Made by a program: the position numbers and the translations under genes
The notes under the pieces: generated by a model
The model's input: only the letters and a program-made list of their open reading frames with translations
Database searches by the model: none
Told to the model about the DNA's origin: nothing
Assembly (NCBI GenBank): GCA_917880885.1
Contig: OU862910.1
Coordinates: 53,807,285 to 53,871,284, forward strand
Direction: 5' to 3'
Length of the DNA: 64,000 nt
Origin: Limnephilus marmoratus
Lineage: Eukaryota > Arthropoda > Insecta > Trichoptera > Limnephilidae
Shown here: positions 47,076 to 61,660 of the stretch, one piece after another
Layout of the letters: the number at the start of each line of letters is the position of its first letter
How positions within the stretch are numbered: the first letter of the stretch is position 1

Positions 47076-50000
47076 ATGTGCTCTGTGGCCGACGATGAAA
47101 CCGACGAAATCAATTTTATGAAGAGTGAAACGCCTTTACAAAATATGTGTGTTAAGAAATTAATTTATTTTATTTTTGAGCTTATATTGAAAATAAGTAA
47201 AGTATAGTCTTCCTTGTGTATTTTACATTGTCCTCAAAATATTTGTAAGATTTTGTGGAAAGGTTTGTGATGATTAGAAATAATAAAAACGTAATTGCAT
47301 ATACGTAGGAGCTAAATAACATGTTTTTTTTAGAGAGAATGAAGAATGCAGGAAGTGCAACAAGCAAAAAGCATCTATAATTTTGAGGAAAAGAGACCCT
47401 TACTGTAAAGAATGCTTCTTGACCAGCGTCGTTCACAAGTTCCGGGCCAGTCTCGGCAAGTCCAAGCTCGTCAGGGCTGGAGACAAGGTTCTCATTGGCT
47501 TCTCGGGAGATGCCGCTTCCTCAGCTCTTCTGGAACTAGTCAAATTAGGACTGAGCGAAACGGCCCACAAGAAACTGAGGTTTCAACCTTTTTTGCTGTA
47601 TATTGATGGTATGATCTCAATTCTTAATATTAAATCATCGGCCTTTATCTGTCTGCCAACTTAATAAAGGGAGTCTCACCAACATACATTCCTTAATTAT
47701 AAACAAGGTTCCTCTTTAATAGGCCTATAAGTTACAGTATAACAGCTGACAAATTAAATATTTTAATCTTTAAATTATGATGAAATATTACCTATTATTG
47801 ACGTCATTTTCTTTCTTTGTGAATCAAAATTTGGTATTATTATTTTTCAGATGGAATTGTAACTTACAGTACAAAAGAAGAGAGACATCAAAGAAAAGAT
47901 TCGATCCAAAAAATGATGGCTTCTGAAGCAAACATTCCGGCTTACTTTACTGCAATAAGTGATGTTCTGAAGACCGAACCCAATTTTATATCAATGGATG
48001 AAAATCTAGAGATTAATGACGTTCTGGATTCTCAAATAAAGGATCTATTCTCGTCAGCCTCCACTTTAACTGTTAAACAAGATCTCTTGAAAAAATTCAG
48101 ACAGCAATTACTTCTGGACTGTGCAGCAGAATTTAAATGTTCATTTATTTTAGTTGCAGACACCGCCACCAAACTTGCGGCCAATCTTCTGGCTAGCGTT
48201 TCACTGGGAGGAGGCTCACACCTATCCTCCGATGTTGTGAGTTGTTTTTACCTCAATCGAGCAGTTGTCACAAATTTATCTCATGTATGCGTCTTATAAC
48301 TACACCTTTTTCTTTTGAACATAATGCTAATGATATTAAATTTTTTACAGGGTTTTTGCGATTCAAGGAATAAGATAAGTATTCTACGTCCCATGAGAGA
48401 CTTCATGACACACGATTTAAACTATTTTCTAGAGTTCAACAGTATTTGTTATCTGCCCCACAAGTCTATGGCCAGCGGTGATAACCCTTATGCCAGCATT
48501 CAGACATTGACCAATAAGTTTGTTAATGACTTGCAAGAAAATTTCCCGTCTACCATCTGTGCCGTCATTCGAACTGGAGAGAAAATGGAAAATAAAACCA
48601 GCACTCCTGTCTCTGAAGAAGATTTGTGTGCTCTGTGTGTGGTATGTATATTTTGTTATTATCTCATTAACTTTTCATTTGATTCCTCTTCTCCAATAAC
48701 CCAACACTGCCTAAAATTTTCTTTATCAAGAATTCCAACTGCATCAAATCAATGGCTAGGGAACCATCAAAATTAGGAGATCCTGGCCATGGCTCATTAG
48801 TATATTACTAACAGTTAAAAACCCTTTCTGCAGGTTTTTGCTGCTAGGACCTGCGGGCGACTTTTGGTTCGGCTTCACCCAGTTAGAGTGTTGGTGACCA
48901 TTTTATAAATCCGATAGGAACTGGTTCCAAAAATAGCCCATCCCTCGGATCCACTGATAGCTAGTCACCGGGACAGGCAATGACGTTGTATGTAATATAT
49001 AGCCGCGTGATACTATTATTCACAACTAAGTATTACCGTTAATCTTTCCATATCCGGAGAGATACTCAAATTTACAAAATCGTAGTACTTATACCTAGGG
49101 GGGGCACGTTCTCGTGCAACCTGCTAACGGAAGTGACAACATCCTTTTGTGAATTCTTGAATTCGAAACTAAATTACAACGGTAGCTTTGTTTGAAGTTT
49201 CACATTCACAGACGTTTATATGGTGCGGCGCGTGATACCACTCGAAGCCAGGTTCTTAAATTTCAACAGTGCAGACGCAAGGCTATTAATACTGTTTGAT
49301 GATGATTATAAAGTTGATTCTGATAGTTTTTAATCAGGCAGTACTGAAAGTATGTTTCCATGATAACTCAGAATCATGCAATTTCAACACCCTATTGAAG
49401 TCTTTCAAAAGTGTTAAAGGATTCTGAGTTGTCTATCACCTACAAGTATCACTCGCAATATTATTTATTAATTTTAATAATTACCTAACTGGAATAGGGT
49501 ATCATTCCATTTATTTTACGAACTAGAGTCTGACTCTGAGTTCGGCCAAATGGACCTAATTCCTCAGACTCACCGAACCCAGTGGAACATCACAGAGTTC
49601 AGAAATGACAGGAGCAAATTTATCAGATTTACTTACCTAAGACCCATCGAGGTGTCGTGTCAAGTAATGATTGTGAATTATTCTTCAACTGAAAATAAAT
49701 CCTGAAAATTATAAACCAATATGTTTGCTCCCAGCTTTAAGTTGAAGCCTTCACTCCTCTGCCACGTCCAAATATTGTCAGTCGGTGGTTGAATGTGTAT
49801 GAAACCAGTGAAAATGAATCCAGAATCATTTAATTACAGTTTGCGAAGTCGGTGTAATGCCTTCGGAATCAGATTTATTGGACATATTCCTACTGAAACG
49901 ACTCACTCCTAATATGGAAACAAATTTCATTAAAGTTTTTTTTTTTTTACATAAGCTCCACACAGGAGGCCCTGAGGAAAATAATTACCCTCAGGGCCTA

Positions 50001-50674
50001 TGTCATCTTTGGGGATGCTGTGTGGAGGTTTTTTTTAAATGAAAGGAAGGAGAGGTGAGTTCTGGGAAGAAAAAGGGTTTAAGGAGTGGGTAGGAATCTG
50101 GGGTTCTGTATGTCCTGGTCATCCGCCTCCAAGACCTAGACAAACCTCACCCCATGAACCCGGGCTCCAATGCTAAATCACCAAACATAACGAACCACTT
50201 GGGGTGGCCTATGGCAGAGGTGTTGGTTATCCAATAAAGGTTCCCGGGGCGGCGGTACCCATTCCTGCCTCCCAAATTGTAATCATCCACAAACTGTCTG
50301 TGTATCAGTCCAGTTTTTCAATTATCGTGCATTATTGTTTTATTTAATGAGTTTTTCTTTTTTAGTCACGCTTGGACACCCAAACAATTGTGTGCTCTGC
50401 CCTCCAAGCAACGGAATACTCCAGAAAGATTTCCAACCAAACCTTCAACTCGGGTGAACTAGTAGTGAATGGCAAATGCGCCGATTGTACTTGCAAAGGA
50501 TCCAGCATGCCGCTGACTAGATCTGAACTGGAAGCTTTCCTCTGTTACAGCTGCCGATTGGTTATGAGGGATGTGAAAGACATTAGTCTACTGCCTCAAC
50601 AACTGGTGGCTTCTATTAAAATCAAGCAATCTTTATTAGATACTAGAAACCAGATTCAGGACTTTTTATTATGA
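47076..50674 (+). CDS. CTU2: Cytoplasmic tRNA 2-thiolation protein 2 (CTU2/NCS2)
   Basis: Exons: 47076-about 47146, about 47334-47608, 47851-48236, 48351-48641, 50366-50674; about 443 residues. The first intron's exact ends are ambiguous (two frame-preserving choices). The product starts MCSVADDE, as CTU2 proteins do. It has N-terminal Cys pairs (CRKCNK, YCKECF), the VHKFRASLGK segment followed by GDKVLIGFSGDAASS, a PP-loop-like core, and C-terminal Cys pairs (GKCADCTC, LCYSC). CTU2 works with CTU1 and the URM1 sulfur relay to make the 2-thio group of wobble U34 (mcm5s2U) in cytosolic tRNAs. The large fourth intron holds a dispersed repeat. Confidence 0.93.
48642..49949. other. CTU2 intron 4, left part: decayed repeat sequence
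   Basis: Blocks of higher GC (about 48780-49280) look like old transposon debris, but I could not match ends or coding motifs. Confidence 0.3.
49950..50275. repeat. Dispersed repeat, copy 3 (CTU2 intron 4)
   Basis: Its head is self-complementary (CTCCACACAG...CTGTGTGGAG and GGCCCTGAGG...CCTCAGGGCC). It then runs through GAGTGGGTAGGAATCTGGGG to GGTGTTGGTTATCCAATAAA and CCCATTCCTGCCTCCC. Shared with 21745-22160 and 37998-38995. Confidence 0.65.
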
Positions 50675-50695
50675 TGTGTCTTGTCATTAATTGGG

Positions 50696-50701
50696 AATAA
50701 A
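50696..50701 (+). terminator. CTU2: Poly(A) signal of CTU2
   Basis: AATAAA only 22 bases after the stop codon, implying a very short 3' UTR. Confidence 0.55.
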
Positions 50702-51050
50702 GGAATTGATATTTTATATGCACATATATTTGCAGTTTTAATCAAAACCCAATGAGCGCTTTTTTTATTACCACGACGACTCACGGTTACGATACTGTGA
50801 CGGCATAAAAAGGCAATAAACATACGTTCCTCACCACAATAATGCTGCAGCTCTTCCAAAAGATGAGATACACAATGTACATAGATCTGTTTCCTCCAAA
50901 GGAAAAACATTCATTTTTTTGCAACTCTCCGTAGACCCTACCAGCCATGACGATAATTTTGAAAGTATGAAATATAAATACAAGAATAATTAATATGAAG
51001 TTAGTGAATTTCAAAAATGTCGATGTGCTGGTTGTTTTGCTTGTTCTTAA

Positions 51051-51566
51051 CTCGTTGAATGCCGGGAACAACACGGAAATTTCACGACCTTGAATTTGAA
51101 TTGAATGTTTTGTGGATTAATTTTGAGCTATTGTATATTTTATTGACTGGAACACGTTCACAACACAATAAACTATCTACCAAAATAACATTATTTGCGT
51201 TAATTACGTAAATTGATAGGTTTTAGTCGAGTAAGACGCATAAATTATGACGCAGCAGAAATGACATTTTGTGTCCAGCGATTCTGACACTGTCCTTGAG
51301 AAATTTTGTACATAGAAAGGTCAAAATCGTAGATAAAGGAATTTTTCCCGCGCATGCACAAGAACTGCGCACATTCCCGCGCTCCGGTAAATTATTAATA
51401 TAAATTATTTGGAGTGACCAGGCGCATTGCGGTTTTCTCTATGGTAAAGGGCGATAATAGAGCAAGCAATTCTGACCGTGTTCTTCATACACTTTCTTTA
51501 TACATAAGGGTCAAAATCGCGTGTAAAGTCTCATGACACACCAGTGATACCATGGCACTCAAGCGG
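51051..51566. mobile_element. TTAA-flanked MITE (piggyBac-like), copy B
   Basis: Flanked by TTAA (51047-51050 and 51567-51570); ends CTCGTTGAATGCC and GGCACTCAAGCGG. Shares internal blocks with copy A (35460-36094) and with the start at 63824. Confidence 0.8.
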
Positions 51567-51570
51567 TTAA

Positions 51571-52595
51571 ACATAATGCTGCAAATCTTTCTTACACACT
51601 AAATAAAAACAGTCGAAAATGAGACAAACGGTGAAAGTATATGCATGAACGTATACATATATATATATATATATGTCTGCACCCCCCAAAGGAAAAATAC
51701 AATCATTATCATACATCTCCCTTAAACATATAAAGAAAATTAAACGCAATTCCCGTCGCCATGGTTGAGCCATAATAAGATATCTGTTTCCTGCAAAAGA
51801 AAAAAGTAGTACTCTGGAGGAAAAAAGTCACACATATTTTGTGTCTTATCTTTGGTCTTGCCATTATTTAATGTGTAAGAAAGAGCTGCAGCATTATAGA
51901 GATAAGGAACGTATGTTTATTGCCAGTACTGTAAACGTAGGTTGTCACGATAATAAAAGTGTTCACTAGTTCAGAAAGAGAACAGTTTTTTTTTCCATTT
52001 CCACATGCTTCTCATTTCAACAATATGCAATTGTTTTTGCCACAGCTCCATGCCATAATAATATTTCTGCAGGATTATTTAAAATGTTTTAGTTTTTTTA
52101 AGGATTAATTCTGTGTGTACATACTAAGATTGACTGGTGACTTCAGCAGAAAGGCTACTGATATGACATCGACTTGCAAAATCCGCTGTGAAAACTTCTG
52201 CTGGTCACATAAGCTTGAATTGAATTGAAAATAAATAAATAATTAATATTTTTAATAAGTATGTTGATATTAAGCAGAAAAGATGTATTAAAAGTGTTTT
52301 CGTGACATCTACAGATTTCCAAAAAATTCCAAAGAGGGTTTTGCATGTCGACGACTCGTATAACCAACAAAATAGGGTCTTCCTAGTTCCCAGAGATGTT
52401 GAATAATGTGCATATATTGCCATTTGATACTTCAAGGGATCGTGCTACGGTTGGTTCAAGAGCGCCATCTAATAAGATTAAGAAGTGGTTCAGGGTACCC
52501 GAAGGCTATTTATTAAATCTTACAGTAAAACATAAGAGGGAAATCTTGTAAATATAATATTCAAATTGACTACAAATTTTGTACATGAAAAACTG
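51571..52595. other. Intergenic between CTU2 and CK2-alpha
   Basis: AT-rich, with a (TA)n run at 51656-51674. The two genes are convergent across it. Confidence 0.4.
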
Positions 52596-52601
52596 TTTAT
52601 T
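52596..52601 (-). terminator. Candidate poly(A) signal of CK2-alpha
   Basis: AATAAA on the minus strand, about 1.9 kb after the stop codon. The interval 52602-54488 has no recognisable transposon ends and reads like one long 3' UTR with a small hairpin near 53808-53882 (TAAAATTTTGTATTTA inverted). The assignment is inferred. Confidence 0.3.
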
Positions 52602-54488
52602 TACTTTAGATGGGTTCTTATGGTTGTTACAAGCTTTGTTTCTGTTTTCAATAAAAAAAAATAATGTTCAAGAGGAAAGTTGCTTTATAACAATAATAAT
52701 GCAATGATTAAATAACTTTAGCACAAGTCGCATGATTACAATGTTCTGGTACACTAGTCTATCCAATTTGGTAGTGGGTCGTGGGTAGCAACTTTCCCAG
52801 AGGGTGTGCGCATACAGTAGAATACACGCAGTAACTTGCTGACTGCCGACTGCTTACTGACGGAAACTTAACAATACCAGTTACAGAAATAATATACATT
52901 CAATACAAGCTGCTTTCTGTCTGCTACCATTCACCTTTGGGAATGTAAGAGTGTGAGTCATGGAGAGGCGTGTGTGGGTGTCTCGGTGATGGCTACCACG
53001 GGGCTGTCTAAGTGATGTGTGTACGTATGTGTCTGGGTATCGGGGTTAGATAAAGCCACCGCACTGATCCACAAATGAACATGAAGGGGCTGGCAGACAG
53101 GAAGCATTTTGCACTCAAATTTTTATGGGTTTTTATCTTAAATAGACGTAACATTTGTAACGATTAGAAAACAAAACTATCTAAATTAATCACACGGTAA
53201 TGTACAATTGACGCACCGTAGCACTGTTATAATTGATCAATTCAAAAATATATCCCTTTCCATCAATTGTAGACATTACCTCCAATCTCTATAAGGACAC
53301 CGGCTGCGGGGAGACACATCACTCAGTGACAAGGCCATTATTGTTCAACATACACGTCACAGTCCACTGACTGATGTGTCTCCCATTTGCCAAGAGAAGA
53401 TTTGCACCCAAGGCAAACAAAAGTTGTTTCTAGTGGTCAGATTAGTATTTTATAGTTAAAGTAGGATTAGATATCGCTCGCTGAAGGGAGAGGCTTACAA
53501 AAATACTTTTGGAAAAATCTAATGAAATGATTATCAATTAAGTGCAAAGCAAAAGTCAGGATTACAGTGTACAGTGTATATATTATATACACTCACTTCA
53601 TTATATCGGTCACAGATTGAATAGCGAGGGATTTCATCGGGGGAGGTCTTTACAAGCTACGATCTGGAGGGAGAATAAATACATCTTAGTGTGGGACAGA
53701 GACAGTGCCGGGCGGCAGTATGGCGCATGGCTCGTGACTCCGGGCTCTCGGCTAACAAACTGAACAAGTGGGGACTAAACAAATCAAATAGTGGATTCAC
53801 AGCTGATCCTAAAATTTTGTATTTATGCGCTTACGCTATCTTCTTCTTATCTACAGTTTCTACTAGATAAATACAAAATTTTAACGGATTATATATTTAT
53901 AACGTAACAGCTCCAAGGCATACGTTGAAACGGTAGTTATATTACAAATAATTACAATATCAACACTAAAGATATAAATGCAAAACATCAAAGTGCATGA
54001 ATTGGATCAAAGAAACTACGCAGATTTCATCTGGAAAGACAAAAACCGTTTGGTGAAAATAAACGGCAGATATCAAACGGAAGAAATAAACGGCGGGCAT
54101 AACCTATATAATTGTTTTACTATCGGGTCAATACTTTAATTCAGTATAAAATATGTCCAAACCTAAAATGTTACCGTAAAAGTAAGTTTACCAATCATTA
54201 ACAGAAACCATATATTTATTTAACCTGAAATGATTTCTCTTTAAATATTTAATTTTAGCCAGAAACACTTTTTAAGATTCTATATAATAAACATATGTTA
54301 TTTCAAAATCAATAATTCTAATTCATATTGTCTCTTCCGGTTGCGTGACAGAACATTCCTTAACACGCGGCCACTAGTCGGTACAGTGGATAACGAACGC
54401 AGCCAGCCCGGCGCAGATGAAGGGCGGGCTCTACCGCTCGACGCCGTACTGCGGGCGGGCGGTGCGGGGGCGGCGGGGACTGCGGGGC

Positions 54489-56552
<2,064 letters not shown>

Positions 56553-57137
56553 ATAACTTTCCTCTTTCCCCTCCCCAAATCTCTAAAAATTGATGCCATA
56601 ATCCTGCTGACTCCAGAAAGTTACAACTTTAATATGTTAAATCACATTTTAAAAATCATCATTGCACACACACACAAACTGCAAAAAAGGTGCAAAGTTT
56701 TAATTATTTCTCAAATAAGGGCCGGCCATTCAGATAACAGAACTAGAATTTTAAATCATTTTTGGTCAGACCAGGGAGCAATTTTATACACACAGAACTC
56801 CCAGGTCGTATGTAATTCATTAACGATCATCCTCTTCCTTCTCATAAGTCTTTTATTTATTTACGCCCATTAAAGGCTTTTATATTCACATTTTCATAAT
56901 TTACATAATATGCTCATAAACCTCTTGTATGAAAAAGAAAAGGATAATACTATAATGATAACGTCGCATGCAACTTCTCTCTGGGACTACTATAATTTTG
57001 ATTTAAACTGATAACTGATTTATAATAAGACCTTTATTAATCCAGACTTTGACATTTAGACATTTAAGGGGGAGTCTAGTTCAGTAGAGTGTTTTTTAAA
57101 ATGCATTTTTTTTTTAAATATAATTTATTTGGCTAAA
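56553..57137. other. No feature recognised
   Basis: AT-rich sequence in the long CK2-alpha 5' intron or intergenic DNA. Confidence 0.35.
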
Positions 57138-57626
57138 GTTCGGTTTATGGGGGAAATTCCTAAAAAATAAAACTAGTTATTTTTATACTAATTTTGGGTC
57201 GGGGAATCCGAATCTGAAAGAATTAGGCGGCGGCAAGCAATATTAACTGAATTACACGACTTTAAAAAATTTTATACACATACAGGAAAATAGCCATTTT
57301 GGAAGCATTTTGATTCCTAGAAAATCAAACTAGTTATTTTTATACTAACTATGGGCCGGGGAATCCGAATCTGAAAGAATTAGGCGGCGGCAAGCAATAT
57401 TAACTGAATTACACGACTTTAAAATTTTCTATACACACACACATGAAAATATTCATTTCGAAAGCATTTTGACACACGTAGTACAAAGATCATAGAAAAA
57501 CAAGATAACATAGATGTTTTTACCACACAAAATTAAGTGTTGCCATTAAGCAGTAATATCAATAACGTAAAATAACATGTTTATATTTTAAGTACTTATT
57601 TTTTATAAATTTTACTCACTTTTGTA

Positions 57627-58035
57627 TCACAAACCATGTTACATAAACCCAGCGTAGCTGCTAAACTACTTGAAAACAGGGATGTTTTTTTGCCGTGACG
57701 CGAGCAGGCGGTATAAAGGGGCACAAACCATGTTACACAAACCTAGCGTAGCCGCTAAACTACTTGAAAACAGGGATGTTTTTTTGCCGTGACGCGAGCA
57801 GGCGGTATAAAGGGGCACAAACCATGTTACACAAACCTAGCGTAGCCGCTAAACTACTTGAAAACAGGGATGTTTTTTTGCCGTGACGCGAGCAGGCGGT
57901 ATAAAGGGGCACAAACCATGTTACACAAACCTAGCGTAGCCGCTAAACTACTTGAAAACAGGGATGTTTTTTTGCCGTGACGCGAGCAGGCGGTATAAAG
58001 GGACACAAACCGTGTTACACAAACCTAGCGTTAGG
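57627..58035. repeat. 94-bp tandem repeat, about 4.3 copies
   Basis: GCACAAACCATGTTACACAA recurs at 57721, 57815, 57909 and (variant) 58003, with a first diverged copy at 57627. The exact period is 94. Each unit includes CTAAACTACTTGAAAACAGG and TTGCCGTGACGCGAGCAGG. Copies 2-4 are almost identical. Confidence 0.9.
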
Positions 58036-58046
58036 TTAGGTTAGGT
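58031..58046. repeat. Short interstitial TTAGG array
   Basis: Three TTAGG units in a row (TTAGGTTAGGTTAGGTTA), the canonical insect telomere motif, directly abut the end of the 94-bp array. Too short to say whether it is telomere-derived. Confidence 0.65.
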
Positions 58047-58543
58047 TACGCATTTTTAAGACTACGAATTTTCATACATTTGGTTTAAGAATACGGCCGT
58101 TGAGATAGCCGTAATTCATAATATAGGGATAAATATTTTTGAGACTTGGTAACACTGCCAGCACATGTTTTTCTACATTTCGTTTTTCTATGATTTTCGT
58201 ACTTCGTGTGTCAAAATGTTGTTGAAATGACTATTTTCATGTGTGTGTGTATAGAAAACTTTAAAGTCGTGTAATTCAGTTAATATTGCTTGCCGCCGCC
58301 TAATTCTTTCAGATTCGGATTCCCCGGCCCATAGTTAGTATAAAAATAACTAGTTTGATTGTCTAGGAATCAAAATGCTTCCAAAATGGCTATTTTCCTG
58401 TGTGTGTATAAAAAATTTTAAAGTCGTGTAACTCAGTTAATATTGCTTGCCGCCGCCTAATTCTTTCAGATTCGGATTTTCCGGCCCATAATTAGTATAA
58501 AAAAAAAAAAATTTTTTTTTTGGACCATCCCCCATAAACCGAA

Positions 58544-58820
58544 TTTTTTCCATTTATTTTCATTCACAAAACTTTTGTTACACGTAAAGGTACATTTGAA
58601 CAAGAAAAAACACTATTGAAAATTTGAATTGAATATATAAATAATAAATATATATAGTGGTCGCAAGCGGAGGGTCCGACCAAATCAGCTGGAATCCTAG
58701 GGCCCTTGGAAATAATATGAGAAATGAAATTCAAAAAAATTTCATTAAAGCATGAAAGTAGAATGTGCATTAGCTTGTGTCGCTCTCCACAGAGAGAAAA
58801 AAATGGTTTTATTTTTAAAC
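58544..58820. other. No feature recognised
   Basis: AT-rich flank between the foldback and the hAT at 58829. Confidence 0.3.
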
Positions 58821-59209
58821 GCCTAGGGCAGGGATGGCGAACCAATGGCACGCGACACAATATTTTGGGCATGTCACTGAACAGTGTTCACAAAATTTAT
58901 TATGCTCTACGGAAAAAAGTGTGAAGTGTATAGTGGGTGAACGAGCAAACCCGAGTGATCCCTACGCTACAGATGCTTGGGAGCGATACGCGGGGTGGCG
59001 GAGGGAAGCGCGGCGCTCACTCGTTTGTGTTCGTACCTACAATCTACATCGTGAATTTCTATTGCTAATGAATGACGCATAGTTTCTTTAAGCATAACAT
59101 AATAGTGAATTTCGTTGATATAATTGTATTTTAAAGTTTATTTGAGTTTTATCTGTGATTTAAATGTTATTTAATATGGCTAGTTCAGCAAAAAACAAAA
59201 AGTACAAAA

Positions 59210-59640
59210 GGTAAATTTTGGGGATCGCTGGCAACGGTTAATACGCACTTTTTTTTGAAAAAATCTTTTGATTCACCTTAATTACATTAAAAGACAACTA
59301 TTTGCATTGGGGGAAGTGGAAAATATTTTTGTGTAACATGGTTTGTGATACAAAAGAAAGTGCCCCTTTATAACGCCTACTCGCGTCAAGGCAAGAAAAA
59401 CATCCCAGTTTTCAAGTAGTTTAGCGGCTATGCTAGGTTTGTGTAACATAGTTTGTGATTCTGGCGTACAATCTCACAAGACGAAAGCTAATTTTAATTT
59501 TACGTAATGAAATTTAGAATGAAATATTTTCCACTTCCCCCAATGCAAATAGTTGCTTTTTAATGTAATTAAGGTGAATCAAAAGGTTTTTTTTAAAAAA
59601 AGTGCATATTAACCGTTGCCAGTGATCCCCAAAAATTAAT
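59210..59640. mobile_element. MITE nested in the hAT element
   Basis: Inverted arms of about 110 bp (GGGGATCGCTGGCAACGGTT and reverse complement). Flanks GTACAAAA (59202-59209) and GTACAAGA (59641-59648) give an 8-bp duplication with one difference. It is related to the MITE at 41757-42200. Confidence 0.75.
59335..59462 (-). repeat. Diverged copy of the 94-bp satellite unit inside a MITE
   Basis: Reads as the reverse complement of the 57627-58035 unit: CATGGTTTGTGATACAAAAG, CCAGTTTTCAAGTAGTTTAG, GCTATGCTAGGTTTGTGTAA. It fills the loop of the MITE, slightly longer than one period. Confidence 0.7.
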
Positions 59641-60369
59641 GTACAAGATAGTAAGAGTATCAGAGAATTTCAAACTTTGTGGACAGAGAAATATGCCATC
59701 ATTAGTAAACCCTATTACAACCCTAACATATATTATTTGTCATCTAACCTGCAACAACAGAAGTCACAATAATTTTACTTTAATTTAAATTACGCGTATA
59801 ATGCTAAATGTTCCTATTTTGTGTAGTAAATAAAGAGTTTTTAATTGATAGTAAGTATTTATTATTATTATTTTCCCAATAATCACAAAGTCAAAATTAT
59901 TTGATGGCACGTCTATGACCTCATTAAACACTTCTTTAGAAAAATGGCACGATGATACGTAAAGGTTCGCCATCCCTGGCCTAGGGTCTCGAAAGTTTCA
60001 TATGATCTGTAGCTATTCGAAAACGTAAAAATAAATGAAATTATTATTCATTATTAGCCCGCTAAAATGGCCTAAAGTTTTGAAAAAAAAAAAAATAGAG
60101 TTCGCGATTTGGAAAAAAATAAAACAAAGGGTCTATATTTTATTTTTTGTACCAAACATAATTTTTATTCCATAACTGCAGTACAAAGAACGCAAAAAAA
60201 TTATTTTTTTTGAAACATATGTGATGTGTTTATTAAAAATATAAAAGGGGAAAATAACTAGAGATGCCACGAATATTTGGCTACTATTCGGTATTCGGCC
60301 TATTAGCTACTTTTTTTACTATTCGGTATTCGGTCGAATAGTTCGCAATATTCGGCCGAATACCGAAAT

Positions 60370-61435
60370 GCATAATAAATTTATTTATTTATTTAAAATT
60401 TACGGCACAAAGTGCCATTTACAAACATGTATTATTATTATATTTAAACAGTCATAGTACAGTGAAGAAAGATTGTTTTTTTTTTTTAATTTCTTATAAT
60501 AAGAGAAAAAGAGAAAAAATTTCTAACAACTAATGAAAACTTCAAAAGGATACAGTGAAATAAAAAGAATAACTTGTTATGAAGTAACCTCGTTACAATA
60601 CGTAAGGCTGAAATGTTTGATAAGTAGAGCCTTGTATTTTAATAAGTAATATGAAAAATATCAGCAACATTGGCATAAAAATTACCAATAGTGAGTATTC
60701 TATTTATAACAGAATTATATCCAGCGACAGACATATAATTGTCACAATAATACATACTAGGGACCTTGATCTAATGGTAGGTACATGAAAGTGAATCAAC
60801 TTTAATATATCAGGGCTATCCAACTGATGATTTACAATTTTGTATAAAAATATGAGATCAAAAATTTTTCTTCTGTCACTTAACTTCGACAATTTCAATG
60901 AGTGTAATAAAAAGTCATAATTTATTGATTCTAAAGGGATTCCAAGTCGAAAATTAATACACCTCAAAAACTTGCGTTGAACTTTTTCAATGATATTAAT
61001 GTGATTATTAAAGACAGGTGACCAAATAGTAGAGTTATATTCTAGAATGCTTCTAACGAGAGATGTGAACAGAATTTTTAATGCGTGAATATTTTTAAAA
61101 TCTTTGGAAATCCTTAAAATAAAACCTAACATTTTCATAGCCCTGTTGGCTATAGAAGTTACATGAGATACAAAGCAAAGTTTCTGGTCAAAAATGATGC
61201 CTAGGTCAAGTATTTTGACTACAGAGATTAAGTCTACATTACAGAGTGCATAATTATATATTATTGGGCGTTTAATTTTGTAGAACCTCATAACTTGGCA
61301 TTTGTTAATATTTAGCTGAAGTTTATTACCTGAACACCATTTGAAAAAACTATTGAGATTCTCTTGCAAGATTATACAATTGTGCACATCATTAATGACT
61401 TTAAACAGTAATAACATATTACTCACGAAAATTTC
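60370..61435 (-). mobile_element. 5'-truncated LINE inserted in the hAT element
   Basis: On the minus strand, an intact 240-codon frame (61426-60704) covers the end of a jockey/CR1-like reverse transcriptase: FFKWCSGNKLQLNINKCQVM, KILDLGIIFDQKLCFVSHV, LVRSILEYNSTIWSPV. The 3' UTR ends in a TAAATAAATAAAT-type tail near 60370. The open frame suggests a recent arrival. Confidence 0.75.
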
Positions 61436-61469
61436 TATTTTAACAAAAAATCAGAACATTTAATACTTA

Positions 61470-61660
61470 AAATCTATCAGTGGTAAGTTTTGTCCAATGA
61501 AAACAATTTTTCAGTATTTGTTGATAGCAAACGATTGCTCTTTTCCTCATAAATTATGCCTGCTTCCGAAAACAGCCGCTCACCATATACTTCTACCGGG
61601 AGATGATAAATAAATCTTAGCCAATTCTGCTGGGCTTGGATACTGTTTTGCGTTTGCTTA
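61470..61660 (-). pseudogene. hAT transposase C-terminal dimerisation remnant
   Basis: The minus-strand frame reads QQNWLRFIYHLPVEVYGERL, then FSEAGIIYEEKSNRLLS and a stop. This is the canonical RLFS.AG...E.K.NRL end of hAT transposases. The rest of the gene is missing. Confidence 0.7.

Larger units (their letters stand above)
57138..58543. mobile_element. Large foldback element with a 94-bp satellite core
   Basis: Arms begin GTTCGGTTTATGGGGGAAAT and its near reverse complement. Each arm (about 57138-57510 and 58150-58543) holds two ~157-bp direct repeats containing GGGGAATCCGAATCTGAAAG and TTAGGCGGCGGCAAGCAATA. The centre is a tandem array. No coding capacity. The layout resembles Drosophila foldback elements by structure only. 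Confidence 0.75.
58829..59978 (+). mobile_element. hAT element with CAGGGATGGCGAACC ends
   Basis: 15-bp perfect inverted termini with the exact 8-bp duplication GCCTAGGG (58821-58828 and 59979-59986). The interior retains what looks like a transposase start (ATG at 59176, MASSAKNKKYKR) that is cut by the MITE at 59210, and little else. Confidence 0.85.

Noticed and set aside
49240..49440. Possible decayed piggyBac-like N-terminus in CTU2 intron 4
   Set aside because: Only a short Asp-rich stretch; no TTAA-flanked ends or downstream transposase motifs could be shown.
51656..51674. (TA)n run considered as a promoter or microsatellite of note
   Set aside because: An ordinary short dinucleotide run in AT-rich DNA.
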